In this document: positions 8,686 through 20,461 of the stretch, one piece after another
Position numbering within the stretch: position 1 is the first letter of the stretch
Layout of the letters: each line of letters opens with the position of its first letter
Assembly (NCBI GenBank): GCA_903772945.1
Contig: CAICTM010000751.1
Coordinates: forward strand, 1-50,169
Direction of reading: 5' to 3'
Source: Seminavis robusta
Lineage: Eukaryota > Bacillariophyta > Bacillariophyceae > Naviculales > Naviculaceae
Length of the DNA stretch: 50,169 bases
The notes under the pieces: generated by a model
The model's input: only the letters and a program-made list of their open reading frames with translations
What the model was told of the DNA's origin: nothing
Databases searched by the model: none
Position numbers and translations under genes: made by a program

Positions 8686-9357
8686 ATGAACCGAGTATTT
8701 GGAAAGAAGAAAGCGACAGCTCCAGCACCAACTCTGGTCGACGCATCTGTCGGCTTGGGCGGCCGCATTGGTGGAATGGACACCAAAATCCAAGGCCTGG
8801 ACGATGAGCTCCGCCAGTACAAAGAAAAGATCAAGAAGGCACGAACTCCAGCAGCCAAGAAGCAACTCCAAAAGCGTGCCATGGAAGTGCTGAAGCGTAA
8901 GAAAATGTACGAGCAACAGCGCGACATGGCCTGTGGTCAACAATTCAATATTGACCAAGCTCAATTTGGAATGGAGTCTGCCAAAGCCACTGTTCAAACT
9001 GTTGCTGCCATGAAGAGCGCCAACCATGAAATGAAAAAGGTCATGAAGAAGGACCTCAACATTGACGCTGTGGAGGACCTTGCTGATGACATGGCTGATA
9101 TGTTCTATGAATTCAATGAAATAAATGAAGCCTTGGGCAACAACTATGCAACACCAGATTTGGATGAGGCGGATCTCGACGCAGAGCTGGAAATGTTGGG
9201 TGATGAGCTAGAAATGGAGGAATTGGAGGCTGAAACCACACCCAGCTACTTGCAAGCTCCCTTGCCATCACAACCCACAGACGTACCTGGGAACAAACTA
9301 CCAGCGAACGGGGAGTTGGTGGACGAGTTTGGGTTGCCTGCTGCTCCTGCACGATGA
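8686..9357 (+). CDS. CHMP5: CHMP5/Vps60-like ESCRT-III protein
   Basis: A 223-residue single-exon frame with the layout of Snf7-family ESCRT-III subunits: short basic N-terminus (MNRVFGKKK), long charged helical region (about 25-150), and an acidic C-terminal half (DEADLDAELEMLGDELEMEE, about 170-189). The N-terminus, the RIGGMDTKIQGLDDELRQYK helix and the length match CHMP5/Vps60, which acts late in multivesicular body sorting and membrane scission by regulating Vps4 through Vta1/LIP5. The ATG follows a favourable CAACC context. It is transcribed convergently with MCM2, and its start codon lies 316 bp downstream of the repeat-element array, which must occupy much of its upstream region. Confident family call; no unusual residues noted. 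Confidence 0.95.
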   Translation: MNRVFGKKKATAPAPTLVDASVGLGGRIGGMDTKIQGLDDELRQYKEKIKKARTPAAKKQLQKRAMEVLKRKKMYEQQRDMACGQQFNIDQAQFGMESAKATVQTVAAMKSANHEMKKVMKKDLNIDAVEDLADDMADMFYEFNEINEALGNNYATPDLDEADLDAELEMLGDELEMEELEAETTPSYLQAPLPSQPTDVPGNKLPANGELVDEFGLPAAPAR

Positions 9358-9921
9358 GAAGTTTGACAAGAAAGAGCAACACGCCACAAGCTTCGGCGCA
9401 ATATATGGACCACCTCAAACAAATGATAATATTTTCGATGTTCAATTCAAATCAAATCCCCCTCTGAACAATAACAATACTGTAATGGAAGATAGTCTAA
9501 TCTGATGCCTCCTGTCTACAGCTACGGTACCGCACAGCCAACTTTTAGCTAGCTCGAAGTGATAAGAGAGATGTGCGGAATGGGACAGCTCAAACTTACC
9601 TCGGGCGACGATTCGCCGAGCTGGAAATGCGGACCCCTTATAGCCTCCATAACTGTGCACGAGGCAGCAGAACTGTGGCGTGTCGGGTTGACCTTCTCAA
9701 GCCCAGTAAAATAGCACTCTCACTTTTTGCTGCATTTGGGAAATCATCAGCATGAATACATAGAGGCTGCACTTCCGAAGCCTGGGGTGGATCCGATGTC
9801 TTTTGTAGTCTAACCTAGCGAGTGCACTGCAATGCGACACCTAATATTAGTTTCTAAACACTATCACATACTGATTGTGAAAAGTCCCACCCCGATCATG
9901 ACCGTAGATTGCTACATGCAC
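9358..9921. other. Convergent spacer between CHMP5 and MCM2
   Basis: Holds the 3' flanks of the two convergent genes. Short reading frames here lack any family signal. I see no RNA gene. Confidence 0.5.
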
Positions 9922-12900
9922 TTAGTTTGCAGATGCCACGCTTCTCGTGATGGCCTTTCGCTGAGGGTCGTACCTGTAGCCCGCTTCAGTGAAGGCTTCA
10001 CTCTTCAAGAACTCCGTCACGTTGAAGATTCTTCGCTCACGGGCCCTGCTCTCGAGTTCATCCAGCGGGACATCCAGAATATCTAGCATGTCCTCGGACT
10101 GATTGCGCTGCCTCAGCCGAATCACTTGGTACATTTGCTCCTTGCGGAAGAGTTCTTGCAACATGTGCAGCAACAAGTAGGCACGGTCTTCACCGCTGGA
10201 AAGGAATTTGGCAAAGCTTCGCTTCAGAGCTCGACGCACACTGAATTTTTGAGCCATGACAAAGCTTTCCAGCATCATCCGGATACTAGCATCCATATCG
10301 TCATCCCGAACATAGTCTCGTAGATGCATTTTCGCGTGGGCTTCAGCCATGCGCATGATAGACTCAATGTGTCGCACTGCAATGGGGACACCCCCTGATG
10401 CTGCAGATTCTCGGCGAAGTGCCACATAAAGGGAGGCAACCTTTTCCTGGTCAAAGGCGTTACCTCGCAGGACGGGACGAACATTGACACGGGCATATTG
10501 GATGTACTTTCGAAGCAAGTCTTGTTTAATGAGCCCGGGAATTTCCATAGACTTGGCTTGCGAGTCAGATTTCCCTTCCTTGTCTGGCTTGATTTTTGCA
10601 GTCGGTACTGCTCGCTTGTGACTTTCCGTCACAAACATGGCCAGCCTTTCATCGGCAATGGGGTCCACCTGATCTTGAAGAACGCACAGAATATCAAAAC
10701 GTTGCAAAATAGGATCCGTCAATTCGACATTGTCTGCCAGGGTGTTGGAACTGTCGTAACGTCCACCAATTGGATTGGCGGCTGCAATCACGGAGCATCG
10801 AGCCTGAAGCGATGTCACAATTCCCGCCTTGGAAACTGATATACTCTGCTGTTCCATTGCCTCGTGGATGGATGTGCGATCTTGCTCATTCATCTAGAAG
10901 AAATAAAACAAGAATCAGCGCTAATTGGTGGGCGAAGATGCTGATGTGCACTGTCTGTATATATTCAACCAACTCACCTTGTCAAATTCATCGATCAAAC
11001 AAACACCCTTGACGACAGGAAACACAGCAACATGTGAGTGCCCTAGGAATCATTGGCCAAAGCATGTTTGTAACACTCAACAGACTTGACTCACCTTATC
11101 CGCCAAGACCAGAGCACCTCCTTCTAACGTCCACTCACGGGTGATCGGGTCCTTGTGTACGGATGCTGTCAATCCAACCGCACTGGCGCCCTTACCAGTG
11201 CTGTAGACGGCCCGAGGGGCTGTGTACTCTGCATACTTGAGCAACTGACTCTTGGCAGTACCTGGATCCCCCCTGTTTACCATAGGAATTCAATGAGGGA
11301 TAGAAGTCAGTGCTGCGCCTTCAACAATAATAACACACTTGATAATTGATATTAGACTTACAGCAACAATACATTCACATCTCCGCGAATCCTGTGTTTG
11401 TCATTGACGTTCTTGGGCACTGCTCCAAACAAGCTCATGGCCAGCGCCATCTTGCAAAAGTCATGTCCATAGATACTTGGAGCGATACTCCACACAATGC
11501 GGTTTCCGATATTGGGATCCTTGGCCAGTTCCAAGATTTCCTGGATATCGTTCTCCGATAGATTTGCTGTGGCAGCCGCATCTTCCTTTTTGCTGACATG
11601 GTTGGCCGTCAAAAACGTGCTAAAGACTGGAAAGCCTGATTGAAATGTCAATCCAGCATCAAACTTTTGCTCATAGATACCAGTAACCACCACTTCTTCT
11701 CCTGGACGGGCAGAATCAATGAGATCGTCCGCGAAAACGACTTCTTTGCTACGGGGGACTCGTCCGGGTGGGACAGACCCAGGAGTTTCTTGTAGGTTGG
11801 CTCGTTGCACGTTGCGATACTCGGACAAGGAAGGATGCAGCTTGAAATGAGCATTTTCACAATTGGGACAATTGTCTGGTTGACTCATGCCCACCAGATT
11901 GGACCCCACTCCATCGACTCGAAAAGGTCCTTGAGTTCTCTTGCAACCAAGACATGTGTAATAGGCAATGCTAAGTTGTGGGTAAACGGAAGATCTCCGG
12001 GTGATCACTCCGTTGACCTTCACGAGGTTATCCAGGTGGGAGCGTCTCAAGTTGCGAAGAGAGTCCAAAAAGGGAAAACCGGCAAAACGCACGTGAATTT
12101 CGCTCTGAATGGAATTGTAGGAAGGGAACAACATGAGGGTGTGGCGGGTGGCAGCTTCATTGAGGACGTCGAACATGTCTTTGGGGACATCCGTAAGCCA
12201 AAATGCCAGCACAGGTTCAGCTTCACCGAGATGCTCAAACGATACTTGAAGAGTGGAATGATTGGCAGCACACATGGCTCTGATCTTTTGTTCGTAGATT
12301 CCATTTCCACGTTTGCGACGCCTCGCCGGATCGTCTTCATTGCCAACTTCGCCAGTGTAATGGCGTAGAAAGCTTCTGAACTTGCGTTGTAACTCTCGGC
12401 GGGTGCGATCCTGAGCAATCCATTCTCGTAGGGGCACATCAAAGGCTTCCAAATTGATTTGGTCCTCTCCATCCAAATCTTCTTCATCGGTTTCATCGCC
12501 ATCCGCGGTGGCTTCAACTCCCTCTTCGCCATCTTCCCCACGGGCAAACATTCCACGACGAGCCTGACGGGCTTCATCATCTTCCTCTGTTTCCATGGCA
12601 TCTAAAAGCCCATAAAATCCATCGTTACGGCCCATCCCTTCTAGGTCTCGGCGGTTTAATTCCTTTTCGGCTGCACGTCGCTGATCGACATCCATGTCAT
12701 CAAAATCTCGATCGTCCAGACCATCTCGGCCGTATGTGTCCAAGGCCGCAATCTTTTGGTAATCACGCTCGGCATTATCCAACAAATCTTCTCCATCTTC
12801 TTCTTCTTCCAACTGAACAGGGGCATTAGCCTCATAATCATAGTCTTTATCCTCTTCCATGTCGGCATCACCATCGAAATCATCGTCATTGTTATTGTTG

Positions 12901-13148
12901 TTAGCATCCACATCTTGAAATTCATCAGGATTGTTACCCGCCAATTCTAAGACTTCCTGACGGAGGTCTTGGGATCTTTGACGGCGCCGTTCTGCTGCTC
13001 TTTCTTCCAGACGAGCGGCACGTTGAGACAAGCGATCGCCTTGGTCTGATTCATTGACATCATTGTTGTTGTCGTCGTCGTCCTCTTCAGCAATGACGCG
13101 ACGCCGCTTCGGGCTGGGATGCTCATCGTCTAAGGAAGAAGACACCAT
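9922..13148 (-). CDS. MCM2: DNA replication licensing factor MCM2 (four exons)
   Basis: Complement of exons 11362-13148, 11095-11272, 10978-11007 and 9922-10893, giving 988 residues with frame continuity at each GT-AG junction (introns 89, 87 and 84 nt). MCM2 is a subunit of the MCM2-7 replicative helicase. The N-terminus is long and acidic with Asn/Asp runs, as usual for MCM2, and explains the excess over a typical length of roughly 850-950. A C-X2-C...C-X2-C zinc motif (CLGCKRTQG...CPNCENAH) is followed by the AAA+ core: Walker [10 protein letters not shown], beginning at the exon 1/2 junction, and Walker [10 protein letters not shown], supplied by the 30-nt third exon. The arginine-finger region reads LQRFDIL where most MCMs have SRFD; the Arg is retained. 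The C-terminal helical domain ends near 9922. The start ATG at 13148 precedes [17 protein letters not shown], a likely nuclear signal. High confidence in identity; splice sites were read from motifs only. Confidence 0.96.
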
Positions 13149-14767
13149 GGTGTGGATTATTGGATACTAGCTAGCTACCGATTAATAGCTACAGAGGTAT
13201 TAATAGTGGCAGCAAGGAGATAAAGAGAGGAGACCAGAAAGCTGAACGAAACTTCTAGCTAGCTCTAGTAAAAATGTGAGGCCGGGTTGTCATTGGCATC
13301 ACACGTTGAAAACCCGCCAAAATTAAACACCGCAGAGCTGACTGGACACTGTGTTTGTCGACATGAAGTTTTAAGCCAGCGATTTGTATTGCACCCATGA
13401 AAAAGTTCGTGTACATGTCGGTACCTGGTACCATACTGGTACCCCTTCCACCCCAAATGTCCTTGCGACTGCCAAAAACTACCACAAGCAGAGTGGCCCA
13501 AGGAAGAGATCTCCCCATTGCTTCCTGGCAGCTTGCCATCAAAGCTGCGACTAGTTCACGGCTAGTAGAAGACGAGCAAACAGACAAACGCTACATCTAC
13601 ATGTAGCTCCAAACAGCTCTTCAAACCAACTACTCGAGTACTCAGTACGACTGTACTCAGTACTTGGAGAAGTTGGTGTAGACTACATGTACTCGAGTAG
13701 CTGCATCCAGTTAGCTATAGTTAGAGTTTTCGAACGATTCCTCTAGTAGCTAGTAATCTACTGGAGTACTGGAGTACTTTATTGATCTGGATTCACACTT
13801 GGGGAAGCTGCACCTACATCCATACTTGGCTGTGTGCATTCTTCACCTTTGAGATAAGTCAACAAACCCAATACCGCAAGCAAAAGGAAAGGGAAGGCAT
13901 CGGATGTGCGCAACCATCCATAACTTGTGGAAGCGTGGAAGCAATCGCTGGAGCTCGAGTAGCAAAAGCATGCGAATTCTACTACATCAAGTACAAGTAC
14001 CCGTACAACTTCGACCCACTAGGTAGCACCGAATCGACAACAGACATAAGCAACTAAATGTCTTTATTTGAAGATGAAGCCATTGGATCATTGGATCTTG
14101 TCAGGCGGACTCGGGAAACGAATCCCATTAAAACACTCGAGCAGCTAGATTCTCCGAAGCATCAAAGTGACCGTAATGCCGCACTGCACGGTCTGCACCT
14201 ACCAAGAAATCGATCATGCCAAAGTCAGTGGTATCGTACTGGTACTGGTAGACGGATGTGTGGCTGGACGGCTGGACCCCTCGTGCCTGGACCCAATACC
14301 GCCAGCAACTTGTGGTTGCTCCCCACTGTTACCATCATACATCACCCACTATTGCATCTTGCATCGGACGCAATGCATCCGATCCGTGAGCCTTGAGCTT
14401 CAATAATACCGTAGCATCGCTTTGCTTGAAAGAGCTGTGGAACTGTGGAAGAAGGCACCCGCCTTCATTCTCTATTGCTACCACTTACTTGTACCACTTG
14501 CCACAGAGTGAAAGTTGTTTAAAGCCCAAGATCTCCATTCGAATTATTGAGGGCTACCCCTCTCAAACTCTGAACAAGCGGTTTTGGGTTCAAAAGTGCC
14601 AAAGAAAGATGAAAGTGTGAGCCAAATTGCATCAAATAAGTAAAGGTATTCTCCTCAAGACGCCTTGTGTTTCTTGTCATCAAAACCACCAACTGCCCAA
14701 TTGAGAAGGCCTTTTATCATCGTTTGTACTTTGGATTTAAGAGCTCATTAACCCTCATAAATTCCTT
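13149..14767. other. Intergenic stretch rich in AGTACT, CTCGAG and GGTACC-type palindromes
   Basis: Upstream of MCM2. Reading frames here look like chance. Around 13630-13700 there are repeated blocks of CTCGAGTACT and ACTCAGTAC forming imperfect palindromes, and 13428-13444 holds clustered GGTACC-like words. No gene supported. Confidence 0.4.
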
Positions 14768-14994
14768 TCAACCATCGAGATGACTTCGCAGCGCTTCGGC
14801 GAAGTCCTTATAAGTCGATTGTATAGCTATTTCGTCCGTTCGAGCACTTTCTTTTAAAAAGACCCAAGCAGAATCCATTCTGTCCTGAGCCACAGTTCTC
14901 TGAGGAGGGGTATTTGTGATATAAAGTGGATTTGCCGGCGGGACTGTGAAGTCATCTGGCGGTATTGGCACGCAGGAGCAAGGAGAACATTTCT
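14768..14994 (-). other. Orphan protein-like fragment
   Basis: A 67-80 codon minus-strand stretch without an ATG start, bounded upstream by tandem stops near 15000. It has coding-like composition: Pro-rich start (PPDDFTVPPANPLYITNTPP), then an amphipathic helix (AWVFLKESARTDEIAIQSTY, DFAEALRSHLDG). It could be an exon of an unrecognised gene or a gag fragment of a diatom retroelement. No family assigned. Confidence 0.25.
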
Positions 14995-15787
14995 CTTATC
15001 AGATATCAAAGCTTAATCAGCTACGACGTCCAAGACTCTTCGCGTTCACATTGACTTGAGGGAAAAGCCTAGCGTCTTTGCGAAAATTTTGGGTCAAAGT
15101 ACGATCTTAAACAATACACCAATCACACCATTCTCTACCCATCAATGCTGCCAATCGCTGTTTTGGCTCGTATTTTGTATCAAAACTAGGCTAAGCCCTC
15201 TCCTTTGAAAGGTCACCTCAATTGCTTCCCCCACAAGAGCACTCTCGTTTACTTGGCAACCGAGGCCAATTATCACAGAAGTCCCCTCAAAGAAACCCAA
15301 AAAGTCCAGGGCACGTACTGGTTTTTATGAGCATCAACGAATCGACTTCCCAGCCTATTGTTAAATTGGTACCGGTACCAGTAGTTATGGTAGCTGCTAT
15401 GGTACAGAGCAGGCTGCTGCACCAAGATCTGAGGTTTTGTGGTCTGCGGGCGCTTGTGGGGGCGTTTCGTAGCTCATCGCACACTTCCTTTTTCTGCTCA
15501 CACCGAGTATTGGAGCTGTATTCGCTAGCTATCTACTAGCTAGCTAGTACTAGTTAGCTAATTGTGGGCTACCCCGGCAAGGACATCTCAAAGTGAACTT
15601 GGACGTGAAGACGTGAAGTAAGGGTTGTGTGCAGCAAAAGCGATTGACACAGTTTTATCTATTGCCTCCCATCCCTCTCGGAGACTGTTTGCTTCCCTTG
15701 ATAGATCCAGTTTCTTTCGGCACACAATTTCAATTGAGAGAAACTTGCATCCAAATTTTGCTCGATACCACAATTGAATCATCAGCC
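14995..15787. other. Upstream region of the Myb-like gene
   Basis: No gene seen. Includes a GGTACCGGTACC cluster near 15368-15380 and a CTAGCTAGCTAGTACTAG stretch near 15536-15553. Confidence 0.4.
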
Positions 15788-17350
15788 ATGACATCCAAGA
15801 AAACTTCCAGAAAATCGCCCGATGGCCTTGGCGATGAACGCCCTCGCTCCGGAAAGTGGACCAAAGAGGAGGAAGCATATGTGGATCTTTTGATCGAAGA
15901 GTTTCGTTCCGGCGCCTTGCCCCTCCGTGAAGGCACGACCCTCCGCAGTTTCCTCTCCAAAATGGTCAACTGCAACCCCAAGAGAGTATCTAAAAAGTAT
16001 GAGAACACCAACTACAATGGCAAGCACAAGTACGAGCCATCGACCATCCCAATGAGCATGGCGCAGATGAAGCGGCGTCGTGACAGACTCCAAGAGTCTG
16101 AAAGGCGATTCCTCAGGGCCTTGGAGAGAGTGTCAGATGATACTGACCTTGAAGAACCAGAAATGGAAGCCCATGACAACGAGGCCGCCATGGCAGGTCC
16201 TGACGCAAAGATCGAAGCCTCTACACTGACTGTACCCGAGAAACAAGACCAGGCTTTGGCTGCCATGCTTCAGCAGCAACAAAGGCTTGCTGGTTCTCTT
16301 GTGGATGGGTATCAGGCTGCTGGTAGTAAGAGAAATTCCCTTGTGGATGGGTATCAGGTTGCTGGCAGCAAGAGACCTTCGTTGGTTGATGGCTTTCAAG
16401 GTGTTGGCAGCAAGCGATCTTCGTTCATCGATGGGTATCAAGGTGCTGGCAGCAAGAGACCTTCATTGGCTGATGGAATGCAAGGTGCTGGAAGCAAGAG
16501 ACCTTCGCTGATGGATGGGTATCAAGACCTCCTCTCAAGAGACATCCACTCCCGGATGGACCTTGCAAACCACTTGTCGGGGACAGGAGCAGGAGCCACA
16601 GGACCTGATATGCGTGATTTGTCCCTATCAAACACGGCCAACATGTCACTCACACTTCCATCATCCGCCTTTGCTTCGCCTAACCCCACGAACAAGCCAC
16701 AAGTTGGTGGTGGAACGGGAAGCACTCTTCATCATTTGGCCCATTACGACTTTTTGTCAGCGCTCAACAAACAGAGTGCACAGGCTGTTGCTGCCAATGG
16801 TTCCATGTGTGGCATGCAAGGTCAATTGGACAAGATGAGGCATTCCGATCTTGCAGAAGATCCCCTCATGCGGCAGGTACGCATCCAGCAACAGGCGGCT
16901 GTTGAGCAGCGTGCTCAGCGGTTGCTGTTGGATCAGAGCAACGCCGAAGGAGGAATTCAGCAACAGGGATTCCCTCGTCAACCCTACTTGGGACAAGCAA
17001 GTCAAGACGGCGCTCTCAAACGAGCCGCTGGCGATCTGCCCTTTCCTCCCAACAGGGCCGACTTGGCATTCCCGTCTCTTCCTCCAGCAGAGGCGGAAAG
17101 GCGACGCCACCTTCGTCCCTCGGCTCTTGACCATCTCTCCCCACTCCACATTGCGTCTCTACAACGAGCCGGTGTTACCCAGGGACTCCCTGCCAGCAGC
17201 CGAGATGTGCTGAGAGGACAGGGGCAGCACGGTACCAACCGTGCTCCAGGCTCCAACCTGGTCTCCGAGCTCGGCATGATCGAGAGCCTAAAACGGGAAC
17301 ATGACTTGCTAGACAGCAGCTACTTGAGGCCATTCAAGCGCCTTCGATGA
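15788..17350 (+). CDS. Myb/SANT-like protein with 14-residue tandem repeats
   Basis: A 520-residue single-exon protein from the ATG at 15788. The frame stays open upstream to 15629, but the 15788 ATG follows a better start context and begins directly before a basic Ser/Lys region. Residues about 20-80 (SGKWTKEEEAYVDLLIEEF, then TTLRSFLSKMVNCNPKRVSK) resemble a Myb/SANT-type helical module that I associate with a family common in diatoms; its biochemical role is not established to my knowledge. Residues about 170-245 consist of five full and one partial copy of a 14-residue repeat of the form SLVDGYQxAGSKRP. The remainder is Gln/Ser-rich and low in complexity, with a basic end (PFKRLR). A nuclear, DNA-binding or regulatory role is plausible by inference only. 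The neighbours do not inform function. Confidence 0.8.
   Translation: MTSKKTSRKSPDGLGDERPRSGKWTKEEEAYVDLLIEEFRSGALPLREGTTLRSFLSKMVNCNPKRVSKKYENTNYNGKHKYEPSTIPMSMAQMKRRRDRLQESERRFLRALERVSDDTDLEEPEMEAHDNEAAMAGPDAKIEASTLTVPEKQDQALAAMLQQQQRLAGSLVDGYQAAGSKRNSLVDGYQVAGSKRPSLVDGFQGVGSKRSSFIDGYQGAGSKRPSLADGMQGAGSKRPSLMDGYQDLLSRDIHSRMDLANHLSGTGAGATGPDMRDLSLSNTANMSLTLPSSAFASPNPTNKPQVGGGTGSTLHHLAHYDFLSALNKQSAQAVAANGSMCGMQGQLDKMRHSDLAEDPLMRQVRIQQQAAVEQRAQRLLLDQSNAEGGIQQQGFPRQPYLGQASQDGALKRAAGDLPFPPNRADLAFPSLPPAEAERRRHLRPSALDHLSPLHIASLQRAGVTQGLPASSRDVLRGQGQHGTNRAPGSNLVSELGMIESLKREHDLLDSSYLRPFKRLR
16295..16525 (+). repeat. 42-bp coding minisatellite
   Basis: Units start at 16295, 16337, 16379, 16421, 16463 and 16505. 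The period is 42 bp (14 codons), so copy-number change preserves the reading frame. Consensus codes for S-L-V-D-G-Y-Q-x-A-G-S-K-R-P. Units differ by several substitutions, and the last degenerates after DGYQ. Confidence 0.9.
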
Positions 17351-18397
17351 GTACAAGGGCTCTGGGCGACAAAACAGGGAATGAGTGTATCTTCGACGGC
17401 TGATAGACGCGACAGCTGTGACTGCATAAAAACATAACCACTATGCACGTATAAGTTTTATAACATGTTTCTGATTTGAATTTGAGCAAGCTATCTAGGC
17501 ACTCTAACTAGCTAGCTGGATAGTAGTACCTGGTACCGGTACCGTACCGGTAGCTACGGAAGGAGCCTCTCTGACGGTGACATCCGAAACGGCCAAAGAG
17601 CAGTGTTTCCATCTTCAAGAAAACCATGCATGGTTGGCTGTCCAACCGATGCCCAACCCTGCCTACCGCTACCTGGAACCGTACGAACAGCTAGCCAGCC
17701 AAGATACATATAGCTGGCCGAACCTTTGACGAAGATGCGGTTGCACCGAAACTAGACTACTGCAGAGGATTGATTACAGTGTATGGAGTCGAGTCGAGTC
17801 AAAGTCTCCCGATCCAAGGCAGGAGCCCTGTAGCGGAAGTCTCTGGTGAGCTTGGTCGCCTGCAAATCCGAAGAAGCAAGCAACCCCTTGAAGCTTGGTC
17901 GCCTATAAATCAGTGGCCAGACTTTGGCGCAGGGACAGTCAAGAGCAGGTGAAGTGACATGGTGACATGACTAAATGGCATTGACATGAGTATGCATACC
18001 AGTAGGGTAATGAAAGCATAACTTCGTAGCTACATGCACATGCAGCTTTGCCCTGCATCCTGTCAACCTCTTCTGTTGCGAAAATCCAAGCTCAGAATCA
18101 ATTTCAGGTTGTTGTAGCATCAATCAGATTTTAGATCTGCAGGTTTCACTATTGTCAACTGTGACTTTGAGTCCTGTTTTCGACGTCAGAAAGATAAGCT
18201 CACCTTGCGTCTTAGAAGACGGATTACAGTTAGCCTGTGTACTCTTTGCAAGACACTCGTTCAAACTTTGCCAGTTCCTTGTCTGGCGCACCTTCTGCCT
18301 GGTGAACAAAAACTCAGTTGATCGCAACCAGTTTGGACCGCTTGGAGCCAAAGCCGTCTTCGCCAAACAAAAACAATAACCATTCTATTTTTCTGTG
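17351..18397. other. Intergenic, no gene seen
   Basis: 3' flank of the Myb-like gene and upstream region of the first TM9SF gene. A dense cluster of palindromic words (GGTACC, ACCGGT, GTAC) lies at about 17524-17560. No supported reading frame or RNA gene. Confidence 0.4.
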
Positions 18398-20461
18398 ATG
18401 ACTTTGATGCAGCGTTCCACCATGGCGGCGTTTGCCGCTGCTGCTTTCCTGATGGGAAGCAGCGATGCCTTCTATGTTCCTGGGGTTCACCCACTGTCGT
18501 TTGAAAAAGGAGAGGATGTGCCTTTGAAAGTGAACGCGTTGACCTCTGTCCATACTCAAATCCCAAAAGACTATTACCGCTTGCCCTTCTGCAAGCCAGA
18601 GAATGGGCCCAAAATGGCTTCAGAAAATCTTGGGGAATTCTTGACAGGCAACAAAATTCAAGACTCGCCTTATGTCATTCAGATGCTCACAGAAAAACGC
18701 TGTTCCAAGCTCTGTCAAATTAGACTGAACGGGTAAGTCATCAAATCTTTCGTTGGTCTATTTTGCTTTGGTTTTCGTTTCGGTTCCTCAATTCGTCCGA
18801 AAACTAAAAATAATTAATACTCATCATAATCCAACAGGGTGGATGCCTTGAGACTCCAAAAGCACATCAAGTATGGATACCACAACAACTGGATCATTGA
18901 CAATCTTCCTTCAGCCAATGTCGCTGTCAGCAATGGAGCCATGCAAAAGCATTATGCTGGAGGATTCCCCATTGGATTTGTCGATACAAATGAAAAGGAT
19001 GCCTACATCTTCAACCACGTGAAAATTATCATTGACTACCACGTACGAGATGATGGTGGTTACAGAGTTGTTGGATTTGGCGTCGAACCAACCTCCGTCA
19101 AACACCGATTCCCCGGTGGATTCGAATGGGATGGAATGGCCAGCGATGGCTTCCACAAGGAACTCGAAACCTGCCCAACCGCAACAACCGATTTTATCTC
19201 CCAAGACAGTGTTGAAACCGTCCAAGTTGTCAGAGCCGGCGAGCAGATTCTTTTCACCTACGATGTTACTTGGATCAAGAGCGATGTTGCCTGGACTTCT
19301 CGATGGGATGTTTATTTGTCTGAAGACCATTTTGTCCCTCCCCAAGTTCATTGGTATTCCATCAGTAACTCCATTCTGGTTGTCCTCTTCCTTTCTCTTG
19401 TGGTCCTCTCTGTTTTGGTGCGCAATCTCCGAAGAGATATTGCTGCTTACAATTCTTTGGCCATTCTCACAGATGAAGAGGAAGGCGACGAAGAGGATGA
19501 AAAGGGCTGGAAATTGGTTCATGCCGATGTTTTCCGTCCTCCTCAAAACAGACCCATGCTCTACTGTGTCTTCATGGGAACTGGAGTTCAGCTTGGTTTG
19601 ACCACTCTTTTTGCCATTGTGTTTGCTGCTGTTGGATTTTTGTCCCCTGCCAGACGTGGCTCCTTCATGAATGCCAACTTGGCTTTCTACATGCTATCGG
19701 GTGTTTGTGCTGGATATGTTAGCAGCTGGCTCTACAAAGCATTTGATGGAAAATATTACCAGATGTGCACAGTTTTGACAGCAACCCTCTTCCCTGGAAT
19801 CTCCTTTGCCATCTTTATCTTTTTCAACACTGTGTTGGCCTTCCACCACTCTTCGGCATCTGTTCCATTCTTGGATGTCCTCATTGTGGCAGCCATGTGG
19901 GGTTGCATTTCTATCCCGTTGACTTTTGTTGGAGCCTTTGTGGGATACAAGAAGGACAAAATGGAGTTCCCAACCATTACATCCAGCATTGCCAGGTCCA
20001 TCCCTGAACCTCCGCTTACTCTGAACCCTTGGATTGGAATGACTTTGACTGGTATTATTCCTTTTGCCGCGGCCTACGTGGAGCTGTTCTTTATCATGAC
20101 AAGCCTCTGGATGAACCAATTCTACTACGTCTTTGGTTTCACCCTGATTGTGTACATTATCTTGATTATCACATGTGCAGAGGTGACACTTCTTTGTGTG
20201 TACTACCAGTTGTGCGCTGAGAACCACAGGTGGTGGTGGTATTCCTTCTTCTGCTCTGGATCTGTTTCTTTCTACATGTTTGGGTACAGCATCATTTGGT
20301 TTGGATCATTGGAGGCCTCCAAAATGCCCATTACATACTTGCTCTACTTTGGATACATGTTCCTCATTTCGTTTGGAATGTTGTTGGTCACGGGATCAGT
20401 TGGGGCTCTCACTTCCTTGTGGTTTGTCAGGACCATTTTTGGAACTATCAAGGTGGACTAA
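18398..20461 (+). CDS. TM9SF/nonaspanin (EMP70) protein, copy 1
   Basis: Exons 18398-18732 and 18838-20461 (intron 105 nt) encode 652 residues. The splice point was fixed by alignment to the neighbouring paralog, which is uninterrupted here. The protein has an N-terminal signal peptide (about 1-24), then FYVPGVHPLSFEKGEDVPLK typical of the family, a luminal domain of about 270 residues, and nine predicted membrane helices in the C-terminal half. TM9 proteins cycle in Golgi and endosomal membranes and contribute to membrane-protein sorting and adhesion. The C-terminus TIKVD fits the KXD/E motif that binds COPI and retains TM9 proteins in the Golgi. An acidic patch (DEEEGDEEDE) lies in the first cytosolic loop. 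It forms a tandem pair with the next gene. Confidence 0.95.

Noticed and set aside
15629..15787. Longer N-terminus for the Myb-like protein
   Set aside because: The in-frame upstream extension starts without a good context and has no similarity to the downstream basic start. The ATG at 15788 is preferred.
18911..19546. Long minus-strand frames opposite the TM9SF genes (also 21106-21753 and 19694-20227)
   Set aside because: Antisense shadows of a strongly codon-biased coding region. The same shadow appears opposite both paralogs.
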